From positions 111,082 to 175,081 of the forward strand of contig CAMYNM010000007.1 of the NCBI GenBank assembly GCA_947259725.1: 64,000 bases of DNA. The letters run 5' to 3'. Each line of letters opens with the position of its first letter. Within the stretch, counting starts at the first letter, position 1. The position numbers and the translations under genes were made by a program. Below the pieces are notes generated by a model. The model was given only the letters and a program-made list of their open reading frames with translations. It was not told the origin of the DNA and made no database searches. Source of the stretch: CALZIK01 sp945787635 (GTDB lineage: Bacteria > Acidobacteriota > Thermoanaerobaculia > Multivoradales > JAHEKO01). Below are positions 16,388 through 23,486 of this stretch, piece after piece.

Positions 16388-16963
16388 CTAGTCGCTCTCG
16401 TAGGGAACGTAGCACTCGCGGCAACGGGCTTCGTAGGCCTCCACGTCGCCGACCAGGACCTGGTCGTCGCCCCCAGCGATCCGCTGGCTGTAGTGTGCCG
16501 CCAGCCCGCACCGGACACACACCGCGTGGGTCTTGTCCACAAACTCGGCAATTGCCAGGAGCGCCGGCATCGGGCCGAACGGCCGGCGCAGGTAGTCCTG
16601 ATCGAGTCCGGCGACGATGACTCTCACGCCGGTGTCGGCCAGCTCGGTGACCAGATCGACCAGACCCAAGTCGAAGAACTGCGCCTCGTCGATGCCCAGG
16701 ACCTCGATGTCGTCCGCCAGGGTCCGGCGCAATGTGGCGCTGTCGGCGACCGACTCGGCGGCAAGCTCCCTGGAATCGCGCGTGATCAACAGCTCGGGCG
16801 GGTGACGCGAGTCGGTGATCGGCTTGAAAACCTGGATCTTCTGGCGGGCGATCTGAGCCCTCACCAGGCGCCTGACGAGCTCCTCGCTCTTGCCGGAAAA
16901 CATGCCCCCGGCGATGACCTCGATGCGGCCTCTGGAGCGATCGTGGAGTTTTCGGACATTCAT
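16388..16963 (-). CDS. tdk: Thymidine kinase
   Basis: Type II thymidine kinase of 191 residues, making dTMP in salvage. P-loop GGMFSGKSEELVRRL, magnesium/DEAQFF motif, lasso region with zinc ligands CVRC and CREC, and the substrate lid ending in YEARCRECYVPY are all present. The ATG at 16963 has no Shine-Dalgarno but has TACATT (16975-16980) 11 bases upstream. It diverges from the IscA-type gene. Confidence 0.95.
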   Translation of the reverse strand: MNVRKLHDRSRGRIEVIAGGMFSGKSEELVRRLVRAQIARQKIQVFKPITDSRHPPELLITRDSRELAAESVADSATLRRTLADDIEVLGIDEAQFFDLGLVDLVTELADTGVRVIVAGLDQDYLRRPFGPMPALLAIAEFVDKTHAVCVRCGLAAHYSQRIAGGDDQVLVGDVEAYEARCRECYVPYESD

Positions 16964-16974
16964 GGCCGCGCGGC

Positions 16975-16980
16975 AATGTA
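16975..16980 (-). promoter_or_regulatory. -10 element of tdk
   Basis: TACATT on the minus strand, 11 bases before the tdk ATG, with no ribosome-binding site in between. The 5' leader would be about five bases or less. Confidence 0.4.
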
Positions 16981-17057
16981 TCGCAGGCTCGCGGTTCTGT
17001 CATGCCCGGAGCGACCGAATCCCCCGTTCACGGGGAATCTCGAGGGGGCCGGGCCTG

Positions 17058-17086
17058 TTGACTTGAATACGGGCCCTGGCTATGGT
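17058..17086 (+). promoter_or_regulatory. Sigma-70-type promoter for the IscA-family gene
   Basis: TTGACT (17058-17063), a spacer of exactly 17 bases, and TATGGT (17081-17086) lie 60 bases before the IscA-type ATG at 17147. Both hexamers fit the consensus at four or five positions. Confidence 0.6.
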
Positions 17087-17146
17087 TTGAGAGACCTCGG
17101 CCGGCAAGGCACCGAAGGTCTGGCGAAAACGAGCGGAGAATCAACG

Positions 17147-17521
17147 ATGAACACTAGCCAAACGACCCCCGACGCCACGGTTCCCCCCAGCTTTCCGATC
17201 CAAATCACCCCGAAAGCGGTGCAGATGGTCAAGATGACCCGTGAGGCAGAAAAGCTCGACGTGGGCTCCGGACTGCGAATCGCAGTCCGCGGCGGGGGCT
17301 GCAGCGGATTCGAGTACGCGCTCGATTTCGAGCTCGAGCCCCGAGAAACGGACTGGGTCCAGGAATTCGACGGATTGACGATCTTCGTCGATCCGGTCAG
17401 CGCCCGGTACCTGACCGGAACCGAGATCGACTACGTGCTGGGTCCGACGGGATCGGGCTTCAAGTTCAACAATCCCAAGGCTACCGGCAGCTGCGGCTGC
17501 GGCTCCTCGTTTTCGGTCTGA
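17147..17521 (+). CDS. A-type iron-sulfur carrier (IscA/ErpA/HesB family)
   Basis: A 124-residue HesB-fold protein that carries Fe-S clusters to target enzymes. The three ligand cysteines are in GGGCSGF and CGCGSSFSV; the family core ITPKAVQMVK, LTGTEIDYV and SGFKFNNPKATGSCGCG is intact. A non-conserved N-terminal extension of about 20 residues precedes the fold. The ATG at 17147 has GCGGAG upstream and a good promoter at 17058-17086. YgfZ, an Fe-S maintenance factor, is encoded convergently just downstream, which fits a shared Fe-S theme. Which of IscA, ErpA or SufA it is cannot be decided here. Confidence 0.92.
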   Translation: MNTSQTTPDATVPPSFPIQITPKAVQMVKMTREAEKLDVGSGLRIAVRGGGCSGFEYALDFELEPRETDWVQEFDGLTIFVDPVSARYLTGTEIDYVLGPTGSGFKFNNPKATGSCGCGSSFSV

Positions 17522-17544
17522 AAGGCGGCTCGCCGGCCGCGTCG

Positions 17545-18600
17545 CTAGGGCTGAGACTCGGACTCGAACGGCAGCTCGACAAGTCGGCAGGGACCGTGCG
17601 CGGTCGCCAGCTGGGCTCCGGGCTCGGCTTTGCGGTGCACGATCGACAGACCGATGGGGCGCTCGAAGCGCGGTGAGGCGGCGACGCCGCCCGTGACTCC
17701 CACGACCTCGCCGGCCAGGGAGGCCTGTGCACCCGGCTCGGGCCGCGACCCGGGCTCGAACAGCAGGCCCCGAAGCACCCGGTTCACCTTGCCACGGAAA
17801 TGGATGCGCGCAACCACTTCCTGGCCGAGATAGCAGCCCTTTTCGTAGCTCACCGCCAGATCTTCGAGCCCGGTCTCTTGAGGGAAGAATCCCTCGTCGT
17901 CGTCACCGCCCGGCCCCGAGGTCGGAGCGAATTCGGTCGTGAACCACGGGATGCCGTCCTCGATTCGAACCGCCGATACCGCGGCCTCGGAGGCCGGAAG
18001 GAGGCCCAAAGCCGTGAGAGTCTCGGCGGCGGCCGCGACCGCCGCATGAGGTCCCGCGAGGACTATCGTCGGGACCCCCAGTCGGAGGTCGCCTCGGATC
18101 AGTATCCGCTCGCCACCCACATCCACGGCTCCGCCATGCCAACCGGCCACGAGGTCACCGACCCCGAGAGCGTCGACCAGGTGGCGTCCTGCCGACGGTC
18201 CAGCGACTCGCAGCGCGTTCCAACCCTCCGGCTCCTCGATCTCGACCCGATCGGCGACCACGTACTTGAGCATGTGCTCGGCAATCGCCGGACCCAGACC
18301 GTGCGCGAGCTCGACCCAAAGGTCCTCACCGGTCTCCAGGAATGCCGCGTCGGCCAGGACCCTGCCCCTGGGCGTCGTGAAGAATCCGTAGGTTCCCGAT
18401 CCGGCGGACAACGATTTCAGGTCGCAGCTCACCAAGCCGTTCGCAAACCGCCCGCGGTCGGGGCCGGTGAGTCGAAGCCAATCGGCGTCGAGCGCGACCA
18501 GGGCGCTTGCGCCTCGTAACTCATGGTAGCCCGATGGATGCGAAACGAGAGGGCTCAAGTAAAGTTCGTCAGGTCTGCCGGAAGGGTGAGCCGGGCGCAC
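17545..18600 (-). CDS. ygfZ: YgfZ/GcvT-like folate-binding Fe-S maintenance protein
   Basis: A 351-residue GcvT-fold protein. The YgfZ signature K-G-C-Y-x-G-Q-E is present as SYEKGCYLGQEVVARIHFRG, with the earlier LRLTGPDRGRFANGLVSCD block and FTTPRGRVLADAAF. YgfZ uses tetrahydrofolate to help assemble or repair Fe-S proteins such as MiaB. The GTG at 18600 is the only sensible start upstream of the first strand, and weak initiation is likely. It converges on the IscA-type gene and diverges from an alpha/beta hydrolase (84-base gap). Confidence 0.88.
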   Translation of the reverse strand: MRPAHPSGRPDELYLSPLVSHPSGYHELRGASALVALDADWLRLTGPDRGRFANGLVSCDLKSLSAGSGTYGFFTTPRGRVLADAAFLETGEDLWVELAHGLGPAIAEHMLKYVVADRVEIEEPEGWNALRVAGPSAGRHLVDALGVGDLVAGWHGGAVDVGGERILIRGDLRLGVPTIVLAGPHAAVAAAAETLTALGLLPASEAAVSAVRIEDGIPWFTTEFAPTSGPGGDDDEGFFPQETGLEDLAVSYEKGCYLGQEVVARIHFRGKVNRVLRGLLFEPGSRPEPGAQASLAGEVVGVTGGVAASPRFERPIGLSIVHRKAEPGAQLATAHGPCRLVELPFESESQP

Positions 18601-18684
18601 GGGTCGTCACGTCGGCTCGAGTTCACGCCACTCGACGCAGAGGATAGGATATCGCTTCCGACTCTCCGGAGGAGAGAATTTCCG

Positions 18685-19515
18685 ATGCCGTCTTCCGAGC
18701 TTTTTCGCCATCGCATCAAAGATCGCAACCTCCACGGCGTCATTCATCTGCCCGACGGACGAGGTCTCAAGCCCGCGGTTGTCATCTGCCATGGCTTCAA
18801 GGGCTTCATGGACTGGGGGTTCTTCCCCCACCTCGGCGACCTCTTGGCCGCCCGGGGATACGTGGCGGTCCGGTTCAACCTCTCGGGCTCGGGAATGAAG
18901 CCGGGCGACGAGTTGGTGACCGACACCGAGGCTTTCCGAGGGGCCACCCTCTCCAAGGACCTGGCGGAGCTCGGTTCGATCGTGAGTGCGGTCGGCAGGG
19001 AGATCGCCCCGCACGTCGCCGACCCGCGAAGGGTCGCGGTCTTCGGCCACAGCCGAGGCGGCGGCACGGCGTTGCTCACCTCGGCAAAGCTCCCCCTCAA
19101 GGCTCTCGTCACCTGGTCGGCGGTCGCGACCTTCGACCGCTTGAGCTCCAAGGAGAACGCTCACTGGCGCGCCCAGGGGTCGATCCCGGTCGTCAACGCA
19201 AGGACCGGCCAGGAGCTCTCCCTCGGCACCGAGGTCCTCGATGACCTCGGATCCAACCGCGAGGCGCTCGACCTCGAGGCCGCGGCCCGCTCGCGCACCG
19301 CACCCTGGCTGCTGGTCCACGGCGAAGACGACGAGACCGTGTCGGTGGACGAAGCCGAGACCCTGGCCGCCGCGGCCCAACCTCCGACTTCATTGCTTCG
19401 CATCGCGGGCGCCTCGCATACGTTCGGCGTTTCGCATCCATTCTCGGGGCCGACCCCTCAGCTCATCGAAGCCATGAACGCGACCCAGACCTGGCTGAGG
19501 CAGCACCTCGACTAG
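18685..19515 (+). CDS. Alpha/beta hydrolase (peptidase/esterase family)
   Basis: A 276-residue cytosolic hydrolase with a complete triad: nucleophile in VFGHSRGGG, acid in VHGEDDETVS and base in GASHTFGVSHPF. The oxyanion region is VVICHGFKGFMDWGFFPHL, and RGYVAVRFNLSGSGMKPGD follows, typical of dienelactone-hydrolase/acylaminoacyl-peptidase-like proteins. The start at 18685 has GGAGGAGAG (18668-18676) at good distance, so the longer open frame from 18523 is rejected. The substrate is unknown. Confidence 0.88.
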   Translation: MPSSELFRHRIKDRNLHGVIHLPDGRGLKPAVVICHGFKGFMDWGFFPHLGDLLAARGYVAVRFNLSGSGMKPGDELVTDTEAFRGATLSKDLAELGSIVSAVGREIAPHVADPRRVAVFGHSRGGGTALLTSAKLPLKALVTWSAVATFDRLSSKENAHWRAQGSIPVVNARTGQELSLGTEVLDDLGSNREALDLEAAARSRTAPWLLVHGEDDETVSVDEAETLAAAAQPPTSLLRIAGASHTFGVSHPFSGPTPQLIEAMNATQTWLRQHLD

Positions 19516-19559
19516 ACGCCCGACGTTCCCCAACCGAAATCCGAAACCGAGGAGTTGCC

Positions 19560-19919
19560 ATGGACATGCATTTTGAGGGCATCGTTTTCCACACCTATGC
19601 CGACGAGCTGGCGCGCCGACTCGAGCATGCCCATCCTCCTTTTGCGGTGCTCGACGTCCGCTCCAAAGGCGAACGCGAGCGTCGTCGTATCGCCGGCAGC
19701 CTTCGAGCCGACGCCGCAAGTCTCATAGCGTTCCCTGCCGGAACCGACGAAAAAACCGAGTTCTTCCTCGTCGGCGCCGATCACAAAGACGGCAGAGTCC
19801 GACAGGCGGCCCTCGCCCTCAAGACGCTGAAGGCCCGTCGAGTCGTCGAAGTCACCGGCGGCCTTCTGGAGTGGGTCCGGCGCGGCCTGCCCTGGGACAG
19901 CGGCCGCGAGGCGGCCTGA
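19560..19919 (+). CDS. Rhodanese-like domain protein without active-site cysteine
   Basis: A 119-residue single rhodanese-fold protein: FAVLDVRSKGERERRRIAGS matches the conserved LDVR-x-xxE-x-xxGHIxGA block, and VVEVTGGLLEWVRRGLPW matches the C-terminal G-G-x-x-x-W. The active-site loop, normally C-x-x-x-x-R, reads GADHKDGR with no cysteine, so sulfur transfer is unlikely. The ATG at 19560 has GAGGAG upstream. It follows the hydrolase by 44 bases and converges on a short hypothetical gene. Confidence 0.78.
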   Translation: MDMHFEGIVFHTYADELARRLEHAHPPFAVLDVRSKGERERRRIAGSLRADAASLIAFPAGTDEKTEFFLVGADHKDGRVRQAALALKTLKARRVVEVTGGLLEWVRRGLPWDSGREAA

Positions 19920-19927
19920 ACCCAGGC

Positions 19928-20191
19928 TCAGGGCTCGGGTAGACCGTCGACCCGGAAGATCTCGAAGCCTCCGGAGGCGGGGCGCATCTGGACGTCGATC
20001 CGCCGGATCTCCGCCGTTTCGAGGTCCGCCGGCCGGCGCAGGGTCATCATGAAGGTGAAACCGAACACTTCGGGCCGATCGGTCGGTAGCACTGCAGCCT
20101 GCTCGCGGATCCCGTCGATGAAATCGCGCTCTTCGACGAAGCTCGCGGCAAGCTGCCGCTTCACTTTGTCAGTGATCGAATAGTCGTTCAA
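19928..20191 (-). CDS. Small hypothetical protein, last gene of the acyl-CoA operon
   Basis: An 87-residue soluble protein that I do not recognise. It has an N-terminal helix (MNDYSITDKVKRQLAASFVE), a middle strand FGFTFMMTLRRPAD and a C-terminal pair of strands RRIDVQMRPASGGFEIFRVD. It begins 3 bases after the HAD stop, so it is almost certainly co-transcribed. No metal, membrane or catalytic motif is visible. Confidence 0.6.
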   Translation of the reverse strand: MNDYSITDKVKRQLAASFVEERDFIDGIREQAAVLPTDRPEVFGFTFMMTLRRPADLETAEIRRIDVQMRPASGGFEIFRVDGLPEP

Positions 20192-20194
20192 TTC

Positions 20195-20890
20195 CTACCG
20201 AGCCAGGTCGAGCAGTTCGTCGGCGTCGATCTCGGCCAGCGTTGACACAACCAGATCGGCACCTGCCTCTTCGAGCTCGTCCCGGCCCGTACTCCCCGTA
20301 GCCACGCCTATCGAGACCATGCCGGAACTCCGAGCGCAGGCCACGTCAAGCGCGGTGTCGCCGATTATAACGGTATTCTCGGCGCCGATCGTCTCGCCGG
20401 TCGCTTCGACTGCTCGGCGGCATGCCAACGGCGGAAGGCCAAGACGATCGAGCTGGCCGTCTCCGAACGCGCCCACATCGAAATAGTGGCCCAGCCCGTA
20501 GCGAGTCAGCTTGATCTCCGCGGCACGCCGCCAGTTGCCGGTTTGAAGACCCAGGATCACCGAGCGGCTGGCCGCCAGGCCGTTCAGAAGCTCGACCACG
20601 CCCGGCAGCACGGCCATGCTCGACTGAGCGAGCATTCCGTCCAGAATGTCGAAATAGTGCTCCTGCATCGCGGGCAGGCCGGCTTCGATCTCGGAGGCGT
20701 TTTTCCCCACTCGGGACAGCAGATCAACAACGATCTGGTGGTCGGTCTTGCCCGCGAAGCTGTAGCCGTCCAGCGGTCCGATGTCACCAAAGACCTTCTC
20801 CAGAGCCTGACCGAAGATGTTCAGCTCACGCTCGGCGATGGACAGCAACGTGCCATCGATGTCGAAGAGGACGAGCGTCGCTATCGCCAA
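20195..20890 (-). CDS. HAD-superfamily phosphatase (Gph-like)
   Basis: A 231-residue HAD phosphatase of the phosphoglycolate-phosphatase type. Motif I is VLFDIDGTLLS, motif II is the Thr in LGLQTGNW, the conserved Lys/acid region is GDGQLDRLGLPPLA and motif IV is IIGDTALDVACAR. The long cap domain (about residues 20-90) is helical. The best start is a TTG at 20890, which overlaps the stop of the enoyl-CoA hydratase gene and gives MAIATLVLFD. The open frame further upstream is the shadow of that gene. Motif III lysine is not obvious, so the substrate and even activity are open. Confidence 0.8.
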   Translation of the reverse strand: MAIATLVLFDIDGTLLSIAERELNIFGQALEKVFGDIGPLDGYSFAGKTDHQIVVDLLSRVGKNASEIEAGLPAMQEHYFDILDGMLAQSSMAVLPGVVELLNGLAASRSVILGLQTGNWRRAAEIKLTRYGLGHYFDVGAFGDGQLDRLGLPPLACRRAVEATGETIGAENTVIIGDTALDVACARSSGMVSIGVATGSTGRDELEEAGADLVVSTLAEIDADELLDLAR

Positions 20891-21660
20891 TTTGGCAGCG
20901 CCTTGGTTTCGAGAAACGTCGCGACTCCGCGTCGACAGTCCGCGGTGCCTCGAGCGGCGGCGTTGGCTCGCGCGGCGGTCTCCAGAGCCTCGGTGAGCGG
21001 CATCCCGAGGATCTCGAGGAGAAGCGCCTTGGTGCGCGCGATCGACTCGGAGCTCGCTCTCTCCAGAATCTCGACCGCCAGAGCCTCGGCTTGCTCTGCC
21101 AGACGCCCGGCCTCGACGACCCGGTTGACCAAACCCAGCTCGAGGGCCCTCGAGGCCGACACGAAGTCCGGGTTGATCAAGACTTCGCGGATGTCCGATC
21201 CTTTGAGTCGAAGCGGAAGGAAGGTCGCGACCAGCGCCGCGACGAAGCCGATCCGGACCTCGCTGTACATGAAGCGCGCGTTGTCGGCGGCGACGACGAA
21301 GTCGTGGGCGGTGGCCAAGCCGCAGCCACCCGCCACGCACGCGCCCTGCACCGCCGCGATGGTAAGCGCAGGCTGACCCAGGACGGTCTCGAAAAGCTCT
21401 TTCATCGCCCGCGAATCGGCCAGATTCTCCTCCGGTCCGGCGTCGCGCAACGATCGCAGGTGATCCAGATCCGCGCCGGCCGAGAAGTGCTTTCCCGCTC
21501 CGGTCAGGAGCACCGCGCGTATGCCGTCGGACCGCAGGTCACGACCGTACGCTTCGGTGAGCGCGCCGATCAGCTCCGGTGAGAGCGCATTCGCCCTCTC
21601 CGGGTCGTCCAGCTCGAGCCGAAGCAGGTCTCCTTCATGAGTTTCGTTGAGCTTCGCCAG
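20881..21660 (-). CDS. Enoyl-CoA hydratase/isomerase family protein, apparent CTG start
   Basis: A crotonase-fold protein. The oxyanion segments are HFSAGADLDHL and GACVAGGCGLATAHDFVVAA, followed by FMYSEVRIGFVAAL; the second catalytic Glu region is modified. The only ATG/GTG/TTG in frame is a GTG at 21513, which would delete the first strands. The frame is open upstream to 21681 and encodes a normal crotonase N-terminus (LLRLELDDPERANALSPELI). A CTG at 21660 with GGGAG five bases upstream is the likely start, giving 259 residues, the family norm. In this operon it may act as a methylglutaconyl-CoA hydratase-like step, an inference from its neighbours. Confidence 0.8.
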   Translation of the reverse strand: MAKLNETHEGDLLRLELDDPERANALSPELIGALTEAYGRDLRSDGIRAVLLTGAGKHFSAGADLDHLRSLRDAGPEENLADSRAMKELFETVLGQPALTIAAVQGACVAGGCGLATAHDFVVAADNARFMYSEVRIGFVAALVATFLPLRLKGSDIREVLINPDFVSASRALELGLVNRVVEAGRLAEQAEALAVEILERASSESIARTKALLLEILGMPLTEALETAARANAAARGTADCRRGVATFLETKALPNWR

Positions 21661-21670
21661 CAGCTTCTCC

Positions 21671-22039
21671 CTAGCGGATCAGAGACCAGAACACGCTGAA
21701 GATACCGACGAAACCGATGACCACGTAGACGACCGCGGTCCAAGGATTGGGGCTGCCTCCGAGCATCTCGGCGGTGAATCCCTGGACGAAGACGCCCAGC
21801 AGACCGGCTCCGATGAACTGCAGAAACACGTTGCGCCGGTTGCGGCCGCTCGCGCGCAGACGCTGGGCCGCGTACTGCACGTCTTGCTTCAGAACGATCG
21901 GGTGCTCCCGAGCCCGCGCCGCGGCAACCGCATCCCGGATGACGCGCTCCCCGTAACGGCGCATGTACTGCACCGCCAGGTCCCGGGCGTTCTCATGAAA
22001 TCGGATGTCAGGCTCTTCACCGAGAAGCGGTACACGCAT
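21671..22039 (-). CDS. Small two-helix membrane protein, hypothetical
   Basis: A 122-residue protein with a charged N-terminal cytosolic helix (residues 10-75, rich in Arg) and two C-terminal hydrophobic helices (FLQFIGAGLLGVFVQGFTAE and WTAVVYVVIGFVGIFSVFW). I do not recognise the family. It sits 11 bases after the membrane-tailed HMG-CoA-lyase-like gene and 10 bases before the hydratase start, inside the operon. It may partner with the membrane tail of the upstream protein, an idea based only on position. Confidence 0.68.
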   Translation of the reverse strand: MRVPLLGEEPDIRFHENARDLAVQYMRRYGERVIRDAVAAARAREHPIVLKQDVQYAAQRLRASGRNRRNVFLQFIGAGLLGVFVQGFTAEMLGGSPNPWTAVVYVVIGFVGIFSVFWSLIR

Positions 22040-22050
22040 CGCTTTCTCCC

Positions 22051-23442
22051 TTACACCTCGTAATGCCGAGAGAACCCGGTTTGCGCGGTCAGTTCTTCGG
22101 CCACGCCGCTAAGCGCTTCGCGCAAGATCTCACGCTCGCGCTCATTGAGATCTCGCGGCAACCGAACACCGCCCGATACCTGGATCATCGTCAGCAGGAT
22201 TCCGAGCAGCATGACCATGCCGAGACTGAACAAAGTAATGACAATGACCTCGACGCGAGCCACCCAGGCGATCGGCAGCACCCGAACGAAGAGCGCCGCC
22301 ACGCCGGTCGCGAGAAGCATGGAAAAGAGACTGAAGAGAACCGCGGCCCGATTCGTTGGCGCGTGCAGAAACAGACTGACTTGCTCTCTTGCTTCCTCGA
22401 TCCTCTCGCCCACCGACAGGTCATCTTCCATCCCACCTCGCGGGATCAGGCCGACCAGCGAATGCAGCAGCTGCTTCAAGCCCAGGTCGGCCTCCGGTCC
22501 CTCGGAGGCCTCGATCTCGGCCCGGCGAATGGCCAGCTCGTCCAAGATGATCTTGCTCGGCGGGGGCGGATCGCCAACGAAGTCGGCCAGCTGCGAGACG
22601 CGGCAACCGGCCTCCACCAGCGGCCCGACGTCGATTCCGGTTGCCACCTCCAGGCTCTCGAACATGCTGACCAGTTCCTCGGTCGCGATGTTGCCGACCG
22701 AATGGCGGACTGTGATCGCGCCGCCTATGCCTCCGATCGAAGCGTCAAAGATGCGAACACCCGCCTTGTAGGCGACGTAGGCGTTGGTAACGCCTAAGCC
22801 GCGCCGGTCGTGAAGGTGGACGCCGAGATGTTCGAATCCGAGACGATCTCCGACGAAACCGAGCACCCGTTCGATGTCCTTCGGCGTGGCCAGCCCATCG
22901 GTGTCCGAAAGCGCGACCGCGTCGCACCCCATGTCTACAAGCCTCCGGCAGATCGACTCGGTCAACTCCACCGGCGTCTCGTCTCCCGGCTGACTCTTGT
23001 CGCGAAACGCGTAGGAGAGATATCCGCGCAACCGATATCCGTCTCGCGCCGCCGCGCGCGCGATTTCTTCGGCCGCGTCCAACGCCTCGCTGACGCTCAT
23101 CCGGGTATTCGCCTCTGAGTAGGCCTCCGACGCCGCCACGAAGAGAGCCACCGTGTTGACCCGCTCCGCCCTGCGCAGAAGCTCGTAGTACTCGAGCTTG
23201 GGCACCAGTGCGGCGACCTGGCCGTCGTAGGCCGGCATCGCGCGCAACAACTCCGCGGTGTCCGCCATCGCGGGCACGACCTTCGGGTTCACGAACGAAC
23301 CGACCTCGATATAGGGAACTCCCGCCCTGACCAGCGCCTCGACCAGCTGCAGGCGAGATTCGAGGGGAATCACCGCGTGCCGATTCATGATCTGCATGCC
23401 GTCGCGAAGCGAAACGTCGCAGATCTTGACCTCCGGCATCAA
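22051..23442 (-). CDS. HMG-CoA-lyase-like TIM-barrel protein fused to a membrane tail
   Basis: A 463-residue fusion. Residues 1-310 are an HMGL-like aldolase barrel: VSLRDGMQ (the metal-binding Asp at 14), YIEVGSFVNPKVVPAMAD, and the metal ligands in HLHDRRG (His209, His211). HMG-CoA lyase has a catalytic cysteine in GGCPxA; the aligned segment here is GIGGAITVRHSVGN (237-250), so the cysteine is lost, although SVGNIATEELV matches. Residues 320-463 form a separate region with two transmembrane helices (about 366-388 and 396-420) and a charged C-terminal helix. Next to an MCC-beta-like and a hydratase gene it looks like the leucine-pathway lyase, but chemistry may differ. Confidence 0.78.
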   Translation of the reverse strand: MMPEVKICDVSLRDGMQIMNRHAVIPLESRLQLVEALVRAGVPYIEVGSFVNPKVVPAMADTAELLRAMPAYDGQVAALVPKLEYYELLRRAERVNTVALFVAASEAYSEANTRMSVSEALDAAEEIARAAARDGYRLRGYLSYAFRDKSQPGDETPVELTESICRRLVDMGCDAVALSDTDGLATPKDIERVLGFVGDRLGFEHLGVHLHDRRGLGVTNAYVAYKAGVRIFDASIGGIGGAITVRHSVGNIATEELVSMFESLEVATGIDVGPLVEAGCRVSQLADFVGDPPPPSKIILDELAIRRAEIEASEGPEADLGLKQLLHSLVGLIPRGGMEDDLSVGERIEEAREQVSLFLHAPTNRAAVLFSLFSMLLATGVAALFVRVLPIAWVARVEVIVITLFSLGMVMLLGILLTMIQVSGGVRLPRDLNEREREILREALSGVAEELTAQTGFSRHYEV

Positions 23443-23486
23443 TTCAAAATCCCGTCACCATGATACCGGACGACGGTGGGTCGAAA

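Noticed and set aside
20891..21340. N-terminal extension of the 20 kb HAD phosphatase
   Set aside because: It lies in another frame of the enoyl-CoA hydratase gene and is Arg/Ser-rich with no HAD similarity.
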